64,000 nucleotides of DNA from Octadecabacter sp. B2R22 (GTDB taxonomy: Bacteria > Pseudomonadota > Alphaproteobacteria > Rhodobacterales > Rhodobacteraceae). Position numbers and translations under genes: made by a program. This document shows positions 58,011 through 64,000 of this stretch, one piece after another. The DNA lies in the NCBI RefSeq assembly GCF_018861045.1, contig NZ_JAHKQJ010000005.1, forward strand, positions 186,001 to 250,000. The letters are read 5' to 3'. A model generated the notes under the pieces. The model did no database searches, was not told the origin of the DNA, and saw only the letters and a program-made list of their open reading frames with translations. The number at the start of each line of letters is the position of its first letter. The stretch's first letter is position 1.

Positions 58011-58731
58011 AATCGTTCTCGATACCGAAACCACAGGGTTTGAACCGGGGGAAGGTGATCGCCTCGTTGAGATCGGCGCGGTCGAACTTTTCAATCACAT
58101 GCCAACAGGCCGCACGTACCACCAGTACATAAACCCAAAACGCGACATGCCCGCCGGCGCATTCGAAATCCACGGAATTGGCCCTGATCTTCTTAGCCCA
58201 CCGCAAGACCCGAAACCGGGGCAAGTCATTCTGAAAGACAAACCCGTCTTTGCTGACGTTGCTCAAGCGTTTCTTGATTTCATCGGCGATTCAATACTGG
58301 TCATTCACAACGCTGCGTTTGATATGAAATTTCTGAATGCAGAACTCGGATGGCTTAACCGCCCACCGCTGCCAATGGATCAGTCGTTAGATACGCTTGC
58401 GATTGCACGGAAAAAATTCCCGGGTTCGCCTGCGTCTTTGGATGCGCTTTGTCGTCGTTTTGGCATTGATAACTCGAACCGGGCTCTGCACGGCGCACTG
58501 CTCGATAGTGAGATTTTGGCCGAAGTTTATCTGGAGCTTATCGGCGGGAGGCAGCCAGACTTGGTGCCAACTTCGCAGGATACAACAAAGACGAAGACAA
58601 CAGCGTCCAGCAATTGGCGCCCCAGCCCACGCCCAACGCCGCTTGCACCAAAAATAAATGCGGCGGAAGCCGAAGCCCACGCCGCATTCATTGAAAAACT
58701 GGGTGAAGATGCCCTTTGGAAGAAGTCTTAA
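58003..58731 (+). CDS. dnaQ: DNA polymerase III epsilon subunit (proofreading exonuclease)
   Basis: 242 aa. The DEDDh active site is visible: D7 and E9 (DTETTG), D107 (HNAAFDMKF), H163 and D168 ([10 protein letters not shown]). A short insert around 65-80 ([16 protein letters not shown]) is longer than in E. coli. ATG at 58003 lies inside coaE (8-bp overlap). Its stop and secB's share the palindrome TTAA. Confidence 0.95.
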   Translation: MREIVLDTETTGFEPGEGDRLVEIGAVELFNHMPTGRTYHQYINPKRDMPAGAFEIHGIGPDLLSPPQDPKPGQVILKDKPVFADVAQAFLDFIGDSILVIHNAAFDMKFLNAELGWLNRPPLPMDQSLDTLAIARKKFPGSPASLDALCRRFGIDNSNRALHGALLDSEILAEVYLELIGGRQPDLVPTSQDTTKTKTTASSNWRPSPRPTPLAPKINAAEAEAHAAFIEKLGEDALWKKS

Positions 58732-59237
58732 GCGTCAGCTGTCTTCTGTTGATCAGCTTGCTGTTGCGCACGTAGCGCAAGCTGCTGGCGGTAGATCGCT
58801 ACGAAATCAATCTGTTCCAAATTCAGTGGTGGGAAACCGCCATCACGGGTCACATCGCTAACGATGCGACGGATAAATGGGAACGTCATGCGTGGACATT
58901 CGATCATCAGGTAAGGGTGCATTTGCTGCTCTGGAACACCTTCGATTTCGAAGATGCCGGAGTATTCCAACTCAAGCAGGAACAATGACTTGTCGGATCC
59001 AGCATTTGTGGATGTGACTTTTAGCTTTGTGATGATCTCGTACTGGTTTTCAGCACCACGTTTGCGCGCATCAAGGTTCACTTCAACTTTGATCTCTGGC
59101 TTCACTTCACCATCAACGCCTTTTTGCGCCATGATGTTTTCAAATGAAAGGTCGCGAACAAACTGAGCAAGGATGCGCTGTTTGATTTGTGGTGCAGCTT
59201 CTGCTGCGCCGTTTGGAACTGTGTTTTCTTCGGCCAT
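58728..59237 (-). CDS. secB: Protein-export chaperone SecB
   Basis: 169 aa. Keeps preproteins unfolded and hands them to SecA. Family features [22 protein letters not shown] and the SecA-binding acid-rich end of the beta-sheet. N-terminal and C-terminal Ala/Gln tails. Convergent with dnaQ. Confidence 0.96.
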   Translation of the reverse strand: MAEENTVPNGAAEAAPQIKQRILAQFVRDLSFENIMAQKGVDGEVKPEIKVEVNLDARKRGAENQYEIITKLKVTSTNAGSDKSLFLLELEYSGIFEIEGVPEQQMHPYLMIECPRMTFPFIRRIVSDVTRDGGFPPLNLEQIDFVAIYRQQLALRAQQQADQQKTADA

Positions 59238-59305
59238 TTGGCTCTCCGGATGTCAGTAAATTAATTGTTCAATCTGGTCGTGTGTAGCAGGGCTGAGACG
59301 GGGCC

Positions 59306-59788
59306 TCAATCTTTAGTCCAGCCAGATGGACCACGCGGCTCAGAATTTTCAGGATCGACCTGTTCGAACTCACCATCAATGACGTGATCGCCGGTTCGGC
59401 TTCGATTCTGGCCTACATCCGGACCCATTTGAAAACTTTGCACATTAACGCGACTGCGCATGTAGCCATAAACGGCGGACCGCACAGCCGGAACAAGGAG
59501 CGAAAAGCCGATAAAGTCAGTGAAAAACCCTGGCGTCAGCAAAAGTGCTCCTGAAAAAAGTATCATCGCCCCGTGTGCAAGGTGTTCAGTCGGGTCTTGC
59601 AGGTTGGAGAAGGAGCCACGCAAGTTTGTCATCGCTTGGGTGCCTTGGGAGCGCACCATGTAAGCCCCAAGTATTGCTGTTGCGACCACAATAAACAGGG
59701 TCCAACCCAAACCAATTGCGCCGCCAACCTGAATAAACAACGTTATCTCAAGCAGTGGAATGCCAATAAAAAGCAATAGAAGTAGCAT
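59306..59788 (-). CDS. FxsA-family membrane protein
   Basis: 160 aa. Several hydrophobic helices in the first 110 residues (LLLLFIGIPLLEITLFI, GLGWTLFIVVATAILGAYM, ALLLTPGFFTDFIGFSLL). FxsA is a small inner-membrane protein, of uncertain function, named for phage exclusion in E. coli. ATG at 59788 has GGAGAG; the much longer frame upstream is spurious. The Tim44 gene is divergent. Confidence 0.9.
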   Translation of the reverse strand: MLLLLLFIGIPLLEITLFIQVGGAIGLGWTLFIVVATAILGAYMVRSQGTQAMTNLRGSFSNLQDPTEHLAHGAMILFSGALLLTPGFFTDFIGFSLLVPAVRSAVYGYMRSRVNVQSFQMGPDVGQNRSRTGDHVIDGEFEQVDPENSEPRGPSGWTKD

Positions 59789-59899
59789 GATCTCTCCGAA
59801 TTTATCGCGGTAAGGTGGACTTGGTCCATCCTCAACCCTACATAAGGCTGGCAGGTGGTGTTTACCACTTGTACGGCCCTTATTCGGAAAGAAACCCAC

Positions 59900-60562
59900 A
59901 TGAATTCGCCTGTTATTCAGCTTTTGGTTCTCGCAGGTATTGCGATATTTCTCATCTTGCGCTTGCGCAGTGTGTTGGGAACTCGCGAAGGATTTGAAAA
60001 ACCGCGTGCGCAACCAACCCCAGCATCATCGCGTCGGTCTACTCCGGACTTAGAGGTCATTGATGGTGGTCCAGACCCAGACATCACAGATTATGTTGAT
60101 GCGGAAAGCGAGAGCGCCAATGCATTGGCAGCGATGAAATCCGCTGATCGTAGCTTCAACGTCCGTGAATTTGTCCGTGGCGCGCGCGGTGCTTATGAGA
60201 TGATCTTGACTGGGTTTGAAAACGGGGACCTATCAGAAATTAAGCCGTTTCTGTCAGACGACGTCTATGAGGCCTTTGCCGGCGTCGTTGAATCCCGTGA
60301 GAAGAGCAATCTGAGCGTTGATTTCAACTTCATCGGAATTTCTGAAACCACATTGGTGGATGCAGATTATGACGCGACATCAAAGAACGCAGAAGTCTCC
60401 GTTCGATTTGTGAGCGAGAGCACGTCTGCCGTTTATGACAACGGTGGTGATTTGATCGAAGGGTCCGCCACGGACGTCAAAAAGCAACGTGATGTTTGGA
60501 CATTCGGTCGGACAATGGGAACTGGCGACCCGAACTGGTTCCTTGTCGCCACGGGCGAATGA
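59900..60562 (+). CDS. Tim44/TimA-domain protein, membrane-anchored
   Basis: 220 aa. N-terminal membrane anchor (4-20, VIQLLVLAGIAIFLIL), low-complexity linker, then a Tim44-like domain (about 90-220, FVRGARGAYEMILTGFENGD). Bacterial relatives of mitochondrial Tim44 are near-universal in alphaproteobacteria at this position; function uncertain. ATG at 59900. The stop overlaps mltA as ATGA. Confidence 0.9.
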   Translation: MNSPVIQLLVLAGIAIFLILRLRSVLGTREGFEKPRAQPTPASSRRSTPDLEVIDGGPDPDITDYVDAESESANALAAMKSADRSFNVREFVRGARGAYEMILTGFENGDLSEIKPFLSDDVYEAFAGVVESREKSNLSVDFNFIGISETTLVDADYDATSKNAEVSVRFVSESTSAVYDNGGDLIEGSATDVKKQRDVWTFGRTMGTGDPNWFLVATGE

Positions 60563-61578
60563 AACTGAAAGCGGCCGTCGTCGGGCTGTCGCTCCTCACT
60601 GCGGAGGGTGCGATGGCAAACCCGACCTATCAACTTATGAATTTTGATGATCTTTCCGGCTGGTCAGATGATGACCACCATGCCGCGATGGATGTTTTCC
60701 TCAGCACTTGTGGTGACATGAAAGATCCAAACTGGGCATCGCTCTGTGGGGTTGCGGGATCAGGGCAAAACCCCAAAGAATTCTTTGAGAGGTTTTTCAC
60801 GCCCGTAATGATCGATGACGGAAACGACGCACTGTTTACGGGTTATTTTGAACCAGAGCTAAGAGGGTCGTTGAATCGTGGTGGGCCATATCAATATCCA
60901 CTTTATCGGCTGCCCCCGATTCCTGGCCAGATGTCACGACGGGAGATTGAAGAGACCAATGCCTTTGATGGCATGGGCTTAGAAATCGCCTGGATTGACG
61001 ATCCGGTGGATGTGTTCTTTCTGCAGGTACAGGGATCAGGCCGCGTAAAGTTGGATACCGGCGGTGTCATTCGTGTTGGGTATGGCGGCGCGAACGGCCG
61101 CGAGTATTCCTCGGTCGGTAGGGAACTTGTCGCGCGGGGGATTTACCAATCTCATCAGGTTTCTGCAGATGTCATTCGCAACTGGGTGCGCAACAACGGT
61201 GAAGAGGGCCTTCAACTTCTCTGGACAAACGAAAGCTATGTCTTCTTTCGAGAGGTCAATGAAGTTCCACCTGAGCTGGGACCACTGGGCGCAATGAACC
61301 GAAGCGTTACTGCAATGCGGACCGTGGCGATTGACCCCAGCTACGTCCCTTACGGTGCGCCGGTCTGGATAGAAAAGAGTGGAGAAAACCCATTGAACCG
61401 CTTGATGGTTGCCCAAGATACGGGGTCCGCGATCAGGGGCGCACAAAGGGCCGACATCTTTTTTGGGACCGGCGATCAGGCAGGCCGTGATGCTGGCCGC
61501 ATCAAAGATGGCGGACGCATGGTCGTTCTTATGCCGATCCAAACCGCAAATGCGCTTTTGCCGGACATAATCGAATGA
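60559..61578 (+). CDS. mltA: Membrane-bound-type lytic murein transglycosylase MltA
   Basis: 339 aa. Signal peptide 1-20 (ending AMANP). MltA domain with FTGYFEPELRGS and VFFLQVQGSGRV, and the C-terminal 3D region with catalytic Asp in AQDTGSAIRGAQRADIFFG. No lipobox, so it is probably soluble in the periplasm, unlike E. coli MltA. Overlaps Tim44 and smr genes by 4 bp. Confidence 0.93.
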   Translation: MKLKAAVVGLSLLTAEGAMANPTYQLMNFDDLSGWSDDDHHAAMDVFLSTCGDMKDPNWASLCGVAGSGQNPKEFFERFFTPVMIDDGNDALFTGYFEPELRGSLNRGGPYQYPLYRLPPIPGQMSRREIEETNAFDGMGLEIAWIDDPVDVFFLQVQGSGRVKLDTGGVIRVGYGGANGREYSSVGRELVARGIYQSHQVSADVIRNWVRNNGEEGLQLLWTNESYVFFREVNEVPPELGPLGAMNRSVTAMRTVAIDPSYVPYGAPVWIEKSGENPLNRLMVAQDTGSAIRGAQRADIFFGTGDQAGRDAGRIKDGGRMVVLMPIQTANALLPDIIE

Positions 61579-62165
61579 AGAAACCCAGAAACGTGTCGGC
61601 TGAAGAACGCGCGCTTTGGGAGACTGTCGCGAAACGTACGGAGGCCTTGCAAAAGCCGGCTTCCAAGTTGGTGCGCGCTGCACCGACCAAACCTATGACA
61701 GAAATAAGCAACCGAGCGCCACGCCCGATTCCAGCGTTCAAGGTCGGTCAATCTGTAGATCACAAAGGTGACCATGATTTGTTGCCTTCGCTAGGACAGC
61801 AATTGCGTTCTGATCCTGTTCAGATGGACAACAAGGCCTATGGCCGTATGAAACGGGGCAAGCTCAAGCCAGATGCGCGGATTGACCTGCATGGCATGAC
61901 GATGGCGCAAGCGCATCCAGCCCTGACTGGATTTGTTTTGCGGTCCGCCAGCGCGGGGCATCGTTTGGTCTTGGTCATTACGGGTAAAGGGAAGCATCGC
62001 GATGATGGCGGACCGATCCCCACGAAATTTGGTGTGCTTCGCCATCAGGTTCCGCAGTGGCTCAAGATGGCGCCTTTGGCAGGACTGGTGATGCAGGTAA
62101 GCGAAAGCCACATCCGTCACGGTGGGCAAGGTGCCTACTACGTTTACCTACGCCGCAGCCGCTGA
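61575..62165 (+). CDS. Smr-domain protein
   Basis: 196 aa. A basic low-complexity N-terminal half, then an Smr domain (about 95-196) with IDLHGMTMAQAHPAL, ITGKGKHRDDGGP and RHGGQGAYYVYLRR. Smr domains bind or cut nucleic acid; role here unknown. Convergent overlap of 18 bp with the MFS gene. Confidence 0.9.
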   Translation: MKKPRNVSAEERALWETVAKRTEALQKPASKLVRAAPTKPMTEISNRAPRPIPAFKVGQSVDHKGDHDLLPSLGQQLRSDPVQMDNKAYGRMKRGKLKPDARIDLHGMTMAQAHPALTGFVLRSASAGHRLVLVITGKGKHRDDGGPIPTKFGVLRHQVPQWLKMAPLAGLVMQVSESHIRHGGQGAYYVYLRRSR

Positions 62166-63377
62166 ACGCCGCGCGACCGATACAGGATAGAGCAATAGCG
62201 CAGCCGCTCCGAAGAACGTTGCCGCATAGCCGAGCATCTGCACTTCAAATCCGACGCCATTGTCGATGAGCCAACCACTCACGCCCGGACCGAGTGCAGA
62301 CCCAAGAACCATCAAAGCCATCGTGGTCGCTTTAATTGACCCAAGGTGGCGCGTCCCAAAGAATTCGGCCCAACAGGCATTCAACAAGGTCGCCTGACCA
62401 CCGCCAGCAGCGCCCATCAGCACAATCGCAGCTGCGGTCCAGACCAAGCTGGGCGCATACCAATGCAAAACAAACGCGAATGCATAGGGGATAAGGTAGA
62501 AGGGCAGCAATTTGACAGCGCCGATCCGATCGACTGCCCAACCATAAAAGACGGTTGATAAGAAAACGGTCACGGTACCAAGTGGGAAAATCGCTACTAA
62601 TGAAAGGTGAGACCAGCCTTTGATTTCTGCAAAATGAACTTGGTGAAACCAAAACGCAGTTCCAAAACCCGAGAACGACATAACCGCAGGGGCCATCGCC
62701 CAAAACACAGGGTGACGTAGGGCTTCAGCGCGCGTCCAGTGCCGACCGAAAAGCCCAGCGGTTTGTTCCGAGGATGAAATAGCCTGCGGTGTGCGCTCAA
62801 GACGTAGGAGCGTAAACAAGACAGGCGTCATCGCGATGCAAAACACAGCACATCCTAGCCAGATGAAACGCCAATCAACAATGGATTTCATCCAGACCAT
62901 CAAGAGCGGCAAAGTCGCCTCGCCCAGCATGTATCCCATTGCAGCGACAGCTAAAGCACGACCGCGCGCCGCGACAAACCAACGTGCCATTGCGACGGTT
63001 GCGACTTGGGTTGTCATGCCTTGGCCAAAGAACCTGAGGAAGAATACCAAAACGGGAAGAAGGGCAGCTACAGGATTGAGAGCCATCAAGACACATGAAA
63101 GCCCGAGCAGCAGGATAACAGTGATACCCAACTGCCTGACCCGAAACCGATCCGCCAATCCACCCGCGAAAACCATCACAGCTGCTGAGGCACCGGTGCC
63201 GATCATATAGATCAAACCCCAATCGCCATTACTAAGACCGTATGCCTCTCGAATTTCACCACCAAATATCGAAATAAAGAAGGTTTGCCCAAAGCTTGAA
63301 AGAAACGACAACAACGCCCCCGTCGCAAGGAAGGGAGCGTTCTGTCTGATAAATGCTAGGTATCCGCTTTCGGCCAT
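62148..63377 (-). CDS. Major facilitator superfamily transporter
   Basis: 409 aa, twelve helices expected. Early GYLAFIRQNAPFLATGALLSFLSS and the loop GGLADRFRVRQLG mark an MFS protein; substrate unknown. Lies 37 bp downstream of hslU on the same strand, possibly on its transcript, and interrupts the origin-side gene cluster. Confidence 0.88.
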   Translation of the reverse strand: MAESGYLAFIRQNAPFLATGALLSFLSSFGQTFFISIFGGEIREAYGLSNGDWGLIYMIGTGASAAVMVFAGGLADRFRVRQLGITVILLLGLSCVLMALNPVAALLPVLVFFLRFFGQGMTTQVATVAMARWFVAARGRALAVAAMGYMLGEATLPLLMVWMKSIVDWRFIWLGCAVFCIAMTPVLFTLLRLERTPQAISSSEQTAGLFGRHWTRAEALRHPVFWAMAPAVMSFSGFGTAFWFHQVHFAEIKGWSHLSLVAIFPLGTVTVFLSTVFYGWAVDRIGAVKLLPFYLIPYAFAFVLHWYAPSLVWTAAAIVLMGAAGGGQATLLNACWAEFFGTRHLGSIKATTMALMVLGSALGPGVSGWLIDNGVGFEVQMLGYAATFFGAAALLLYPVSVARRSAAAA

Positions 63378-63414
63378 AAGGCCTTATCCGTCGATCGCGA
63401 GGAACAAGAAAGCG

Positions 63415-64000
63415 CTAAAGTACGTAGCGACTGATGTCGGTAGAACGCGCAAGTTCGCCAAGATGTTCTTCGACGAATGCAGCGTTCACCTCAATCTCTT
63501 CTCCGCCACGATCCGGCGCGTTGAATGACAGGTCTTCAAAGACCCGTTCCATAACCGTGTAAAGACGTCGCGCACCGATGTTTTCTACGCTTTCGTTTAC
63601 TTCCGCTGCGATGCGGGCAAGGGCAGCGATACCGTCATCGTTAAACGAAACAGTGACTTCCTCGGTCCCCATCAGCGCTGTGTATTGACGCGTTAGCGCA
63701 TTATCGGTTTCCGTAAGGATACGGACGAAATCATCCTCAGTCAGGGCTCGCAACTCTACGCGGATCGGGAGGCGGCCTTGCAATTCCGGCAGGAGGTCGG
63801 ACGGTTTCGCAATATGGAACGCACCGCTTGCAATAAACAGGATGTGGTCTGTTTTGACGGATCCATGCTTGGTGCTGACCGTGGTCCCTTCAATCAAGGG
63901 CAATAGGTCACGCTGAACGCCTTCGCGGGATACATCAGCACCGCGCGCGTCTGAGTTACGGCAGACCTTGTCGATCTCATCGAGGAAGACGATGCCATTT
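63415..64000 (-). CDS. hslU: ATP-dependent protease ATPase subunit HslU, partial (C-terminal part)
   Basis: About 195 residues from inside the frame at the right edge to the stop at 63415; the N-terminal part is outside the window. Walker B FLDEIDK is visible at the edge, then [37 protein letters not shown] and the C-terminal RYVL, which activates HslV. HslUV degrades misfolded proteins. Confidence 0.97.
   Translation of the reverse strand, partial: NGIVFLDEIDKVCRNSDARGADVSREGVQRDLLPLIEGTTVSTKHGSVKTDHILFIASGAFHIAKPSDLLPELQGRLPIRVELRALTEDDFVRILTETDNALTRQYTALMGTEEVTVSFNDDGIAALARIAAEVNESVENIGARRLYTVMERVFEDLSFNAPDRGGEEIEVNAAFVEEHLGELARSTDISRYVL

Noticed and set aside
1-64000. tRNA, rRNA, CRISPR arrays, prophage, insertion sequences
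   Set aside because: No cloverleaf, ribosomal, repeat-spacer, integrase or transposase pattern found by reading; small RNAs cannot be excluded without a covariance search.

Overview
The window is chromosomal DNA from an alphaproteobacterium, most probably a marine Rhodobacteraceae (Roseobacter-group) species. The evidence is the gene order: rho-mnmE-mnmG-rsmG-parA-parB on one side of a 516-bp non-coding gap and maf-aroE-coaE-dnaQ-secB-FxsA-Tim44-mltA-smr on the other, which is the classic neighbourhood of the alphaproteobacterial replication origin. The secA / PpiC-argJ-mutT and rimP-nusA-ylxR-infB blocks fit as well. I see no rRNA, tRNA, CRISPR array, prophage, insertion sequence or integrase. 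Almost every gene is housekeeping, and the interest lies mainly in the origin and in non-coding control elements.

Layout. 1-2.2 kb: a secreted solute-binding-like protein (cut by the left edge) translationally coupled to an envelope protein of unknown function. 2.3-8 kb: secA, then divergently a periplasmic PpiC isomerase, argJ and mutT, and a 44-aa orphan. 8-13.4 kb: rimP-nusA-ylxR-infB, read leftwards, with a terminator-like hairpin inside its leader. 13.6-20.3 kb: a 40-aa membrane protein, then a peptide-type ABC importer (two permeases, fused double ATPase, Tat-exported binding protein) next to a prolyl iminopeptidase. 20.4-25.7 kb: ubiG, comF-grxC-nitrilase-marR, a methyltransferase, hemH and a 63-aa exported miniprotein. 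25.8-27.6 kb: two L,D-transpeptidases flanking a CAP-domain lipoprotein. 27.7-36.5 kb: an RNA m5U methyltransferase, two tandem ABC exporters, LysE, CCA-adding enzyme, CoA-Nudix, Hsp33 and another Nudix. 36.5-48.7 kb: argG, exported msrA, a ribokinase-family kinase, maeB, mutS, grpE, hrcA, rph, rdgB and hemW. 48.7-55.5 kb: parB-parA-rsmG-mnmG-mnmE-rho, containing two perfect parS sites. 55.5-56 kb: putative oriC. 56-62.2 kb: maf-aroE-coaE-dnaQ, secB, fxsA, tim44, mltA and smr. 62.1-64 kb: an MFS transporter and the 3' part of hslU.

How it works together. The rho/maf gap combines DnaA-box-like sequences, two A+T-rich tracts, a cluster of GANTC sites and a TAG-triplet run next to a G cluster and a weak DnaA box, which matches the published DnaA-trio origin layout. 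ParB would load on the parS sites built into the codons of rsmG and mnmG, 3-5 kb from the origin, and ParA/ParB are encoded in the same leftward gene train. Genes on both sides mostly read away from the origin. Gene packing is very tight: most operon partners overlap by ATGA, and five convergent pairs overlap at their stop codons.
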